DNA of 64,000 bases, taken from the NCBI GenBank assembly GCA_008330645.1, contig VLTN01000020.1, forward strand, positions 248,001 through 312,000, read 5' to 3'. The stretch is from Cafeteria roenbergensis. Taxonomy: Eukaryota; Sar; Bigyra; Bicosoecida; Cafeteriaceae. Positions within the stretch are counted from its first letter, which is position 1. Each line of letters starts with the position of its first letter. This document shows positions 31,068 through 41,750 of the stretch, piece by piece. The translations under genes and the position numbers were made by a program. The notes beneath the pieces are model-generated. The model worked only from the letters and a program-made list of their open reading frames with translations, ran no database searches and was not told the origin of the DNA.

Positions 31068-32109
31068 ATGCGCGCCATCGCCAGAACAGGTGCCCGCGCT
31101 GCTGCTGCCGCCGCCGCTGCTGGCTTGTCCGTGGCGGGGGGCCTGGCGGCCTGCCAGGGAGCGAGCGAGAAGCGCTCGTTCGAGGCTTGCGAGGCAATCG
31201 GAGACGGTTTCCGTGCCGCCGTGTGGGCAAAGCGCCACGAGAACATCACCGTGCTCGAGCCGGAGAACGACCAGATTGGCCGCCTTCTCACTGCATTGCG
31301 GGACAGGCGCACGACCGGTGAGTGCGGCGAGCTGAGGAGGCGCTGCTCCGCGGCGAGAGCCGCAGTTCCTGCGCCAGGCCCGAGTTGCGCTCGCCCTGCC
31401 CTCGACTGCGCGTCCGCGCAGGGGCGGACTTCAGGCAGATTGCCGACCGCCTGATGTCGCTCCTATTCGAGCTGGCGCTGGCATCTGTGGACACGGACGA
31501 GGTGACGGTAACGACGCCGGAGGGCTACGGCTACACGGGCACGATGCCCTTCCTCTCGCGCTCTGTGGTGGCCGTGGTGTCCAAGGACGACGCGTCGTGA
31601 GCAAAGCGCACCGCTGGGCGTTGTGCGCTTCGTCTGGGGCGGCCGCCTGGCAGGCGTGGGCGGTTGCGACGCACGCACGCCAGCGCGCTTGCTCCGCTTC
31701 GCTGTTTTTTTTTCTCGTTCTCCGCAGCATCCTCGCGGAGGCGCTCCGCCGCACCATGGGCGACGTTGAGGTCTGCAAGGTGACCTGCGACGACACGTCC
31801 AAGGCCGTTACGGACTCGTCCAGCCTTCCCGCGGACCTCTCCGAGCGGGACCTTGTGCTGGTGCTGGTGCCGGTGATGAACGACCACCACCGCTGTGAGC
31901 ACCTCGTCGAGGCCCTCACCCAGCGGGGCGTGGACGCGGGGAGCATCGTCGTTGTCGCCCTGACCATGTCGCCCGCCGTGGCCGACAAGCTGAGCAAGAT
32001 TGAGGGCGGCGCCATCGGCGTGGTGTCCGCCACCATCGACTCGGGAGTTGACCACAGGGGCTTCCTCATGCCTGGCCTGGGCGTGTTCCACGAGCGCTAC
32101 GGGGAGTGA
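31068..32109 (+). CDS. Uracil phosphoribosyltransferase homologue with diverged PRPP loop, three exons
   Basis: Exons 31,068-31,317, 31,422-31,596 and 31,728-32,109 are separated by introns of 104 and 131 bp (GTGAGT...CGCAG; GTGAGC...CCGCAG). Splicing restores ENDQIGRLLTALRDRRTTGADFRQIADRLMSLLFE, the conserved N-terminal region of UPRT, then VTVTTPEGYGYTG. The C-terminus SGVDHRGFLMPGLGVFHERYGE matches the uracil-binding GxxxPGLGDxGDRxFG end of the family. The PRPP-binding loop, normally DPMLATG, reads VPVMNDHH here, and the uracil-contacting loop upstream is also altered. The approximately 268-residue product may therefore be a non-catalytic or repurposed paralogue. The Ala-rich basic N-terminus could be an organelle presequence. 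Confidence 0.78.
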
Positions 32110-32651
32110 GTCTTGGGCCAGACACTCCCGCGCAGCCGCGCGCCGCTCCCGTCCACAGCACTGGCCGCCGCCGTTGCCGGCCCGCCGGGACAGACAGCGC
32201 CGCAGCATGGGACGGCGTTGAGCACCTCGCTAGCTGGCAGCCGGGCGGAGGCGGACGGCGGCTGCGGGCCAAGGCAGGCCGCGAGCGACTGGCAAGCAGC
32301 GGACAGAGTGGTGGTGCGTGGATGAGGCCTGGAGCCGAAGGCCGTCGGGACGGAGCGCCACACCGGCTGGCACGAGAGCACAGCAGCCTCCGCTGATCCG
32401 AGCAACGCGGCACATCACCAAACCCACGCAAGCAATGTACTCATTCCATCAAGCCGCAACCGTTGCCGCGCCAACGCGCGCAGCACCCAGGGTGCTGCGC
32501 GAGCGGGGCCAGCTGTACCGGCATGGCGCCGGTGACAGCAGCCCAGACTGTTCCGTCGTCCGCCTCGCCGTGCCCCGCCCGGTCCGCACGCGCTTCCACA
32601 CCTCCCCCGCCGCTTCACACAGCCCCCGCCCCCCCTCCCGCGAGCGCGCGC
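32110..32651. other. Spacer between convergent genes
   Basis: The stop codons of the UPRT-like gene and the first JmjC gene face each other across about 540 bp. No gene or repeat of note was seen. Confidence 0.4.
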
Positions 32652-35600
32652 CTAGGAAGCAAACGACATCTTGGCAATGTCCTGCAGCGCCGGGTCCCGG
32701 CTCAGCTCGCGCGAGAACATGGCTGCCACGCGGTCCAGCACCACTGCAAGCGTCTCCTCGCTGATCGCCACCATCACGTACACCGGGAGGCTGGGGTCCC
32801 CGTTCTCGCGCAAATTCTTCGGGCGGGTGAGCGGCGGAGGGGACGCCATGCCGCTGCGGCACACCCCCGCCTCCGCCGCCACCTTGACCACCTCGGCGCT
32901 CACGAGGTCTGCCACGAAGTCGGATCCTTCCAGCGACTCGAGGTAGCCCTGCCGCCACTGCTCGATGTAGAGCATTCCGCAGCCCCCCGCCACCGCCGCC
33001 TGCACCACGCGCTCAATGGCCGCCTCGGAGCTGTCCGAGGCCCGCAGCGCCGCCAAGCTTCCCTGCGCCATTTGCGCCATGGACTGGGTCAGCGCCGCGT
33101 GGGAGGCCCAGTGCTGCCGCAGCAACGTCGTCACGGCAGAGCCGTCCTGCAGGTAGAGCTCCCACTCCTCGGTGTTGCTCGGGTCGAACTGCACGCCCAT
33201 TTTCAGCTCCGCAGCGATGGCTCGGCTGGGCACGCTGAGCAGCTCGATTGCGGTGATGAAGCCGCGGCCCATGGGGTCGAGGGCGTTGCGCCACAGGGAG
33301 GCGGCCTCCTCCTCGGCAGCCTGGGCGGTGCGGCGCCGCGCGTTGTCCCTCGCGGCCATCCGCCGGTACCACTTGGCGCGGGCCCGCTCGGCCGCCGCCT
33401 CGGCCTGCTCGCCGGACGCCCCCAGCTTGAGAGCATCGCGCTTGGCGTCGGCGGCCGCGGTTTCGGCGGTGTCGTCGTCGTCGTCGGTCTCCTCCCCGCC
33501 GCCGTCCGACCGGCCGTGCTGCTGGATCAGCTCGCGGGTGTACGCCCTGCGGAACCGCCCCTCTGTAACGATGCCTCCCCACGGCATCGGCAGCCCCACC
33601 CCGACGCGCGCGTACTCCTCCTTCATCCACTTCACTTCCGTCGGGGAGAGGGCTCTGCCCGCCTTTGCCTCGAGCATGGCGCGCACCTCGGCAGGGCCGT
33701 AGGGGATGGGCGGCTTTGTGAGACCGAGGGCCGCTGCCATGGCCACGGACGCGGCAAAGGCGGCCGCCTCCTGCTCCTGCTGGGAGGAGTCGATGGCGAT
33801 CCAGGAGTCCGGGTCGGCGGCCGATGCCGTCAGACGGAGAAAATCGAGCTCCTCGTCGGACCCCGCTGGAGTGCCGCCCGCGCCGGGAGGGTCGGCGAAG
33901 GCTGCCGCTGCGTGGAGCCCGCCGGCCGCCCCGCCCGCGCCGCCAGCATAGCCAGCGTCGTCCTCGTCGTCCTCGTCGTCCTCGTCGTCCAGGCTCCCAG
34001 CAGCTGCGCGGTCGGCCAGCAAGCCAGCCTGCTCCCAGCCGTCGCCGTCCCCCTCCATCTCGTCCTCCGACTCCCCGTAGGCGTCGGCAGGGCTGGGCGC
34101 CGAGATCCCGCGCTCGGCCGCGACCCGCTCAGCGATGCTCCTGGCCAGCCTGGCATCGGCCAGCAGCCGCTCTGCCTCGGCGGGGCCGGTGCGGGCGGGA
34201 AGGTCCGCGGCCGAGCGCGGCAGCTGCGCGGTCATGGCCGTCTGCAGGCGGAAGGAGGCGGGGTCGGCGTTGCCCATGCTCATCTCGCCTTGCCCGTCGT
34301 AGGACCAGACGATGCTGGCCTCTGAGAGGGGCAGGGGCTCCAGCCAGGGGGCGAGGCGCAGCCGCGTCGGGCCCATGGGGCCGTGGATAGGAAGAGGGGG
34401 CGGAGGCGGGGACGGCGCGGAGCCCCCTGGCTCGATGGTGGAGGCGCCGGAGGGGTCCACGCTTGCGCTAGTCGGGGCTGCAGCAGGGACCGACGGGGTC
34501 GGCGGCGGCTCGCACTCGCCGTCAGGGTCATCGAATCGGTGGGCGACGCTGTAGAGCAGCGTGACGGCGATGTTCCGCCCGGGGGGTGAGTACACCTGGT
34601 GCCAGTACCCTGCGGAGACGGAGACAGAGACGGGGACGGGGGCAGGGGCGGAGGCAGGGGCGGTGGAGGAGGGCGGCGCCGCACAAATGTGCGTTTTGCA
34701 ACCGCTCGCCTGGCCGCGAATGGGGCCAGCGCGGAGAGCACCGCAACGCAATGAAACAAGAATGCCGAAGCGTGGTATCGCACGAGCGAAGCCTGACCGC
34801 GGCCTCGCAAGGCAGGCAGCGCCGCGCGCACTCACCCCAGGGCAGAAAAACGCAGTCGCCGGCGTTTGCAGTGACCCGGCGGTAAGGGACTCCGCCCTCG
34901 TCGAGCAGCTGCAGCCCCTGCGGCGTGCTTGCGTCGATCCTGTCAGGGTCCACCAGCGCCACGCCCCCGATTTCGCCAACCTTTTCGGCGGCTTGGGGGA
35001 TCCGGGGCGTTTCGACTGCGTCAAGACGCGACAGCGAACGGACACTGACCGCAGTGGCAAGCAGCACACGGCTTGCGAGGGCGCTTTCCAGGCGCTGTGG
35101 CGAGCCGGGGGCTTGCGGCCAGAGTTCTCAGGCGCGCGGCAGTCGAGAGCGGCGTCGGGGCTCCAGCGCCGAGCACGAGGGCGCTCGGTGCGGCAGAACT
35201 CACGCGGATCGACAAGCGTCCAGACCTTGGAGCCCTTGTACACGCAGTTGAAGACGTTGTCTGCGTCGCGATGAAGCATTGAGCTGGTGTTGCCCGAGGA
35301 GACCCACAGGTTGGCCTCCAGGAGCTCCGTGGCCATCGACCCGCAAGTTGCGACCGCGGGCACATGCACATCAGGAGACATCGGCGCAGGCAGCTGCGAC
35401 ACCACGTAGCCCTCGAGCTGCGAGCGGGTGCTCTCAAAGACATGGCCGACCTGCACTGGGCGCACTGTGGTCTCGTTGTCGGGCAGCGGGCCGCCGAGTT
35501 TGCGCTCGGCGAGGCTGCTGTTCCTCCTTGTGCGGTTGACGAAATGGCCGAGCGTGTCTCGCCCCATGGCAAGCTTGCCTAGCAAGGCGCCTTGGGTCTC

Positions 35601-35954
35601 CTCCCGCTTCTCGCGCTTGCCCTCCAGCTTGATCTGCAAACCCCCAAACTCGGGGCCGGCCAGGCGGTCGTCGGTCCATCCCTCAACGCCGCCGGCGAGC
35701 TTGACTGCGCCTCGAAGCACTGCCGGCTCGCGCGTCCGCACAAAGGTCTCAAAAAAGTCGCGAGGGTGGGGGACCACGCCCTCTGGGATCTCGGTGATGT
35801 CGCCGACGGGGTCCGCGTGGCACCCGAACGGCTGCCCGTCGCCCGGCATGAGCTCGCCGTGCAGCGTCTGACAGACTACGTTGCCGACGCCCAGGCGCGC
35901 TGCAGCCGCACCCACGGCCGAGCCCACCACCCCGAGGGCGAGCACCAGCCACAT
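32652..35954 (-). CDS. Secreted or luminal JmjC/cupin-8 oxygenase, three exons
   Basis: Exons 35,954-35,204, 35,015-34,836 and 34,609-32,652 join across introns of 188 and 226 bp (both GTGAGT...GCAG). The product is about 962 residues. It starts with a signal peptide (MWLVLALGVVGSAVGAAAA). The cupin core reads EPAVLRGAV, then NLWVSSGNTSSMLHRDADN (HxD), KVWTLVDP, GDCVFLPWGYWHQVYSPPGR (distal His). These residues fit an Fe(II)/2-oxoglutarate hydroxylase or demethylase of the PSR/FIH-like class. The signal peptide argues for the secretory pathway rather than chromatin. After the cupin a motif VWSYDGQGEMSMG and an Asp/Glu run follow, then a C-terminal helical module containing FDPSNTEEW that is shared with the next gene. 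Reading straight through the introns gives an open frame, but it breaks the cupin fold. Confidence 0.82.
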   Translation of the reverse strand: MWLVLALGVVGSAVGAAAARLGVGNVVCQTLHGELMPGDGQPFGCHADPVGDITEIPEGVVPHPRDFFETFVRTREPAVLRGAVKLAGGVEGWTDDRLAGPEFGGLQIKLEGKREKREETQGALLGKLAMGRDTLGHFVNRTRRNSSLAERKLGGPLPDNETTVRPVQVGHVFESTRSQLEGYVVSQLPAPMSPDVHVPAVATCGSMATELLEANLWVSSGNTSSMLHRDADNVFNCVYKGSKVWTLVDPREFCRTERPRARRWSPDAALDCRAPENSGRKPPARHSAWKAPSQAVCCLPLRSVSVRCRVLTQSKRPGSPKPPKRLAKSGAWRWWTLTGSTQARRRGCSCSTRAESLTAGSLQTPATAFFCPGVSARGAACLARPRSGFARAIPRFGILVSLRCGALRAGPIRGQASGCKTHICAAPPSSTAPASAPAPVPVSVSVSAGYWHQVYSPPGRNIAVTLLYSVAHRFDDPDGECEPPPTPSVPAAAPTSASVDPSGASTIEPGGSAPSPPPPPLPIHGPMGPTRLRLAPWLEPLPLSEASIVWSYDGQGEMSMGNADPASFRLQTAMTAQLPRSAADLPARTGPAEAERLLADARLARSIAERVAAERGISAPSPADAYGESEDEMEGDGDGWEQAGLLADRAAAGSLDDEDDEDDEDDAGYAGGAGGAAGGLHAAAAFADPPGAGGTPAGSDEELDFLRLTASAADPDSWIAIDSSQQEQEAAAFAASVAMAAALGLTKPPIPYGPAEVRAMLEAKAGRALSPTEVKWMKEEYARVGVGLPMPWGGIVTEGRFRRAYTRELIQQHGRSDGGGEETDDDDDTAETAAADAKRDALKLGASGEQAEAAAERARAKWYRRMAARDNARRRTAQAAEEEAASLWRNALDPMGRGFITAIELLSVPSRAIAAELKMGVQFDPSNTEEWELYLQDGSAVTTLLRQHWASHAALTQSMAQMAQGSLAALRASDSSEAAIERVVQAAVAGGCGMLYIEQWRQGYLESLEGSDFVADLVSAEVVKVAAEAGVCRSGMASPPPLTRPKNLRENGDPSLPVYVMVAISEETLAVVLDRVAAMFSRELSRDPALQDIAKMSFAS

Positions 35955-36649
35955 CCGTTCGGTCCCTGGCTACAAGGCCAGTGCGTCACCTTGGCGAGGC
36001 CGCAGAGTGCACGCGCCCTCCCGATCAGCGATCGGCAGCCTGAGTGTTCCCTCTGCCGGGCCAGGAAGTGCAACTCCCGCCGTTTCCACGCCGGCCCGCT
36101 GCGGGGACGACTCGACTTGAATGGATTTGAGCTGGGGGGGTGGCGTGCACTGCGCGGCAGCCCGCCGAACCGAGCGGAATGGCGACGATTCGGCCCTCGG
36201 CAGGCGGGGAAGTGCAATTGCCAGCGTCACAGCGCTGCTGCCACGTCGGACCTGGCAGCGAGCCCAACGGCCAGCGCTGCGGGGTCGAGCGGGCGCTTCC
36301 GGGAGCCAAGCGTGTGCCTGCCACCGCGCATTCGCTGCTCTTCGTCCGTGACCAGCCCCAGAGCCCGCGGGGCGCAACCGAGCGCCGAGGACAACGAATG
36401 CGCGCGCGTGCGCGGAGCTTTCCGAGGCGCGTGCCGTCCGCCCCGACACACTCAGCAAGCCGAGCAAGCCCAGTCAAGTGCGAAACACGTTGCGGCGCTC
36501 GCGGAAGCTGGGCATTTTGTCCATGTGGGGGGCTTGGAGTGGGACAGGCGAGGCGGGGGCGAGAGGGGGTGGTGGGGAGGGGGGAGGGGGGGGCAGGCAT
36601 GGCACCCTGCGCTCGAACAACAGAATTTCGCCAATCCACACGGCATCGC
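35955..36649. other. Spacer with polypurine tract
   Basis: This lies between two co-oriented JmjC genes and should hold the promoter of the first. At about 36,530-36,600 the plus strand is almost pure purine with many G runs (gggaggggggaggggggg), which could form G-quadruplex or triplex DNA. No gene is supported. Confidence 0.5.
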
Positions 36650-39600
36650 TCACAACACGTCGGCGCCCGGGCCGGTTCCGGGCAGGCCTTCCAGGTACTT
36701 GCGCGTGACAGAGCTCTCTCGCGCATGGTCAAACTCACGCTGCGCGCTCCAGCGCGCAAATGGCGCAACTGCGTCGTCTGTCCAGCTGCGGATCTCGGCA
36801 GCCGTCAGACGGCCGTCGCCCGCCCCTTCTTCCCCAGCGGCGCGCTCCGCCGAAACACCCGGGTGCCGTCGGGTCGCTGCGGCTAGCTCGCCCTGGTCAA
36901 GGGCGGCAGCGAGCCGCTCGCCCACCGCCTGCGTGCCCCGCAATTCGGCCACGTACGCCCTGACTAGCGAGGCGGCGCTCACTCCGCGCTCCCCGGTCTC
37001 CGCGCGCCTGGCCCACCGCCGCAGCAGGGCCTTGACCCCTGACAGCGAGACGGACGCGTACTCAGCGAACGGCGTGTTCGAGGGGTCGACGTTGAAGCTC
37101 GCCCCGATGGCCCTGCGAGCATTCACCGGCATCGCCGCCGCCGCCGCGGCAAGCCGGCCCACCGTGTTGATGGCAGTCAGGAGGCCCCCGGCCGCGGCCG
37201 TGACCCTTCCCGCGACCACGTCGTCCATTGGTGGGGGCCCCATGCCCGCCCCGGGCACGGCAGCGCGCGCCGCCTCCCACCCCAATCTGTCCGACGCGGA
37301 GGCCAGCTGCACAGCTGTGAAGTTGTCCTGCCACGCGTCGATGTGACGGGACAGGAGGGCCAGCGCCTCCAGCTGCTCGGCGCTCGGGGGCCGCGCCACT
37401 CCGCTGCGCACGGCTCCAATGGCGAGCGCACCGGCGAGCAGCGCCGGCTGCGGGGCGGCAGGGCCTGCAAGCAGCGCAAGCGTCTTGCGCACGGCGCACG
37501 CCGCGCCCCCGCGCAGCGGCTGGTCGGGCGGAACCCCGCGCATGATGGACCTCGTGGCCGAGAAGGGGGCGCCGTCCCACGACCACGCCCTGCTCGCCGC
37601 AGTGGGAAGGGCCCCTGTCGCGGGCGCGAGTGGCCCGCGTTGCGAGCACTCCACCTGGCCTATGCGGCTCAGTGTCCAGCCCACGCCCACGGGGTCCACG
37701 CTCCCCAGTGACAGGCTCCCCTGGCCAGCAAACGGCCAGGCGAGCAGCGCGTCAGCGCGCCCAGCTGGCCAAGCTCCGTCAGGCCCGCCGCCCCGCCAAG
37801 CGAGTGACCGGGCCAGCGCCAGCACGTCCTTCGTCGACCGGATGCTTCCCGGAGGCGGCACCGCGGGCAGGCTCCCCCACATCGTCGGCGGACTCTGCCA
37901 GTGCATGCGAAGCGGGTGTCCTTCCGGGAGCGTGGCGCCGTCGATCGCCGCGTCGGCCGACGAATCCGTGAGCGCGGCCGGCTCAGGCCGCTGCTGCGCC
38001 CCCCCGGCAGCAATCGGCCTCAGGCAGGAGGGGGACGTGGAGCCGTCCGCTGTGGTGCAAACGGCATGGGCGCCGTGGCTCGAAGGCCCGCCCTCACGCC
38101 GGGCTCGCAGCTCCGCGGAGCTGGCATTGCCACCGTCGGCGCGGCGCGCGCTGGCCCGCCCGCCGCACCCCTCGTCCTCAAAGGCGGCGTCAAGCGCCCC
38201 CGCCGTGCCCAGGCCCTCCAGCCTTCCGAAGAGAAACGCTACCGCCATGTTGCGGCCTGGGAGTGAGTCCACCTGGTGAAGGTACGCCCCAGGGGAGACG
38301 ATGCAGTCGCCTGGCAGCTGCAGCACTCGCCGGTATCGCACGCGGCGAAACCGCGGGAACCTGAGCAGGTCCACTGCCCGCACGTCGATCTGAGAGGCGC
38401 CCCCAGCCTCGTGCTCGGCCTCCGGCTCCATGGGCACATCGGACTGGAACGCCGGCTCGATGAAGGTCCAGTTCTTGGCGCCGGCCAGCAGGCAGTTGGC
38501 AAAGTTGTGGGGGTCCCGGTGGACGATGGAGCGGGTGTCGCCGGACGATATCCACAGGTTCAGCTCCATCAGACGGTCCGCCAGCGGAGCGCAGGCCAGG
38601 AACGACGGCACGGGCAGGTCTGCGCGCATGGCATCCGGTATTTGCGACACCACGTACGCGTTGGTGCCGCTGCGGTTATAGCGCGACAGGAAGGATTCGA
38701 CAGTGTCCCTTGCGAAACCGCGCTCCCCTCTGACGAGGCCCGCGTCGTCCTCTCGCTCCCACTTCTCCTCGAGGCGGACCTCCAGCCAGCCGTACGCTCT
38801 GGCCAGGGCCGCGTCGTCTCTCCACCGCGACAGGGCCGGCCAGCCCGCCGCAACGCCTCGGAGGATCACCGGAACGCGCGGCTTCACGTACTTGTGCCAC
38901 AGGTCCCGCGGGGCCACCGAGGCGCCGTCCTCCTCAGTCGCGATGGGCCCGTCCGAAGGCCGGTGCGCGCCCAGAGGCTCCATATGACCCGGGGGAGCAG
39001 CCTCCCCGGGCGCCAAGTGGCGGGGATCCTGGGGGCTGTGATCAGCGTTGAAGCGAGCGGCGCGGGGGGGCGCACCGTCGACGCCTGCTGAGGGTTCCTC
39101 GTCGCCGTGAAGCGCCCACTCCGCGTCCTCGTCGTGATCATCCTCGTCGTCGTCGTGATCATCCTCGTCGTCGTCGTGATCATCCTCGTCGTCGCGATCA
39201 CGGTCGTCGCCACCCTCGCCAGCCCTGGCCGGCTGCTCGCGCCCGTTCAACGCAGCCCCCTGCGGTGGTGTGGCCGAACCCTCATCATCAGCGTCCTCGA
39301 GCGCGTCGAGCAGCCCCCACTCCTCCTCGCCGCCGCCGTCCTCCTCGTCGTTGTCCTCCTCTTCCTCCTCCCAGGGCGCAGCGACGTCGTCGTCGTCCTG
39401 CCGCCCCTGCCGCCCCTGCGCCGCCCCGTCATCTTCCTCCTCGTCCTCCTCCTCCCCAACCGCCCCCTCCACACACTTTGACAGCAAGCACGCCTCGATC
39501 AGTCGCACCACTCTGCCAGCCTGGCGGCAATCACACCGCCCAACCGCCCGAAGCGCGCTCACAGGAATGCCCGCGCCACCGCCAGCCAGCTCCCCGGGCC

Positions 39601-41410
39601 GACCCAGCCACGAGGCCACTTCGCTGCCCGTCGCCCCAGACCCGATGCCCGCTGCCTCAGCCAGCGCCTGCATCACCGCTCCGCACTCGCGCCGCAGGCC
39701 CGCCTCGTCCAGGCCAGTGCCGCCCGTCTCGGGCAGGTGCTGCTCCACGTGGCCTCTCACCGCGCCACACAGCTCGCCGAGGCTCAGCCGGTCAGGGCGG
39801 CCCTCCGTCGCGGCCGCCCCTGCAAACTGCTCTGCCACAACGGACACGTCTTCCAGCCCCATCGACACGTCCTCAGGCGACTGCCCCGAAAAGCCCCACC
39901 GCAGCCCGACGTCGGCCAGGCTCACGTTGCGGGCCGCGAGCGCCGCTGCAGCGGCGGCCGGGCCGTCAAAGGCGCAGTCGTCGTCGCGCCCCTCAGGCCA
40001 CGCGGCCGGCGCCTCGAACAGCGTTGTGAGAGCAAGGTTGCGCCCGGGGTAGCTGCGCACGTGGTGCGGCCGCCGCGCCGGCAGGTAAACGCAGTCCCCG
40101 CCGTGAGCGACGAACGACTCGTACTCTGCCGCGGGGTTGGGCAGAGCCGCGGGCGGGCCCGCACTGGAAAGGACGTCGTCGACGTCGACGTCGGAAAATG
40201 CCGACGACAGCCCACGGTCCTTCATGCCGACGTCTGCGCGGTTTCGCGGGTCCACCATGAACCAGTGTTTGTGCCCCTGCAGCAGGCAGTTGAGCGTGGC
40301 GTCCGCGTCCTCGTGCCAGGTGGAGGCGGTGTTGCCTGAGGAGAGCCAGAGGTTCGACTCCACCAGGAGGCTGCGGCCGGCGGGCTGCCTGGGGAGGGTC
40401 CCGTCGCCTGCCGAGGTGCCGTTCGAGCCCGCGGTGGTGTGGGCGGCGGGCGGGTCCCCGGAAGAGCCGGTAGGCGGCGCTCCGGCGCGCGTGTCGTCGC
40501 GACGATGGTTGCTTGCAGTCGCCCAGGGGGCGCTGCGCGACCCCGTGTAGGCGCTGCACCGCAGGAGCGGGAAGAGGGGGATGCCGGCCAGCATGGGGTC
40601 GGGGGTCTGCGAGACGAGGAACCTGGACCAGGGCCGGGGCCGAGGCTGCGCCCCTGCGCTGAGGCCGCCTCTTCCGATGCCGGCAGCGGGAGAGCCGGCC
40701 TCAGCGGAGACTGGGGAGGCGCTGCGCGGCAGGGACTCCACCCACGAGTGGTCAGTTCCGTCCCGAACCGGGAGGATCGGAGCTCTGTCCTGGCCGTCAG
40801 CCCTGTACTGGCGCACGAACTCCCGGATGGACATGCTCTGCGGGCCCTCCGAGCGATCGTCCAGCTTGTCCTCGGTCAGAACCACTAGGTCCCCGAACCT
40901 GCTCTCCAAAAAGTCGTCGGTCCAGAGCGTTCGCGGCTCCCAGTCTGCGAGGTCGCGCGGACCGCGGGCGTTCACGCGCGGGATCGCGTGATGCGTTGCC
41001 GGCGACTCGGCGGCTTGCCCGCGCCTCGAGCGGAGGTGCGGCACCTCCCGGCACTCGTGGGCGGGGCGCGACTCACCGAGAGCAGCACCCCGGAAGATGG
41101 CTGGCACGCCAGGCTGGGCGTGGTTTCGATAGAATTCCTCCGGCGTGATTGACTGCCAGCCGGCGTACTCCGCGACGCCTCCTGACGAGGCGCGGTGCTC
41201 TCCAAACCGAACCCCCTGCGGTGGTATACAACAGCGCGCGCCCCCTCGGCGTTTTGCAGACTGCAAACGCGGCATCAGAGCCGCGCAAGCGCGCCGCCGG
41301 CACCCAAGTGCAACGCAGCGCTATCTCACGGCGCGAGCGGCGGCCGCGGCACACGCAAACGCCGCGACCAGAACCGGGAAGCATGCTGCCAAGCACGAAC
41401 GCTGGGGCAT
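36650..41410 (-). CDS. Double JmjC/cupin-8 secreted protein, three exons
   Basis: Exon 1 (41,410-41,330) is a complete signal peptide, MPQRSCLAACFPVLVAAFAC ending ARA. A 114-bp intron leads to 41,215-41,077, then a 132-bp intron leads to 40,944-36,650. Both joins are in frame and the second restores AIFRGAALDWEPRTLWTDD. Two cupin domains follow. The first has WHEDAD and HHVRSYPGRN, the second VHRDPHN and LHQVDSLPGRN, so both keep an HxD...H metal triad. Between them lies an extremely acidic stretch (DDHDDDEDDHDDDEDDHDED). Each cupin is followed by a W-x-F-x-GQ...S-x-G motif also present in the neighbouring gene. The C-terminal module with FNVDPSNTPFAEY is shared too. The product is about 1,504 residues. 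A role in hydroxylating secreted or surface proteins is inferred. Confidence 0.82.
39111..39213. repeat. Coding repeat for acidic Asp/His run
   Basis: Tandem 24-bp-like units (atcatcctcgtcgtcgtcgt) on the plus strand encode repeated DDDEDDHD on the minus strand, inside the double JmjC protein. The unit preserves the frame. Confidence 0.85.
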
Positions 41411-41750
41411 GGCCCAGCCGCGCAGCCGCGCGGGTCGGGTGGGTGCTGCGCGACAGGCGACTGACAAGCTCGGCAATTCGGTGCAGAGCTGGCATCGCCG
41501 CCTCGACGCCCCACCGCGCATCAGCTGCTCGCACGCGCCCAGGTCAGCGGCAGCCTCGCCTGGCAGCCGCCACCAGCCCTCCACGCGCCGCAGCTGGGCG
41601 TCTCCACCGCTGGCTGCCCGGAAGCGTGCGGGGTAGCGATCAACGCTTGCGGTCAATTCTTGGGCCTGGCGGCTCCACCAGCGGCAACTGCGCTCTGCTG
41701 GGAGCCGCGCCGGGCGCTGCGCAGCACGTGCGAGAGCGCGAGCGATTGGC
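41411..41750. promoter_or_regulatory. Head-to-head promoter region between two oxygenase genes
   Basis: About 340 bp separate the ATG of the double JmjC gene (41,410, minus) from that of the BBOX-like gene (41,751, plus). Both encode 2-oxoglutarate oxygenases, so co-regulation from a shared promoter is possible. No motif was recognised. Confidence 0.4.

Noticed and set aside
34610-35203. Reading straight through the first JmjC gene as one 1,100-residue exon
   Set aside because: The middle part breaks the cupin fold. Two GTGAGT...GCAG introns restore the conserved GDCVFLPWGYWHQV region in another frame.
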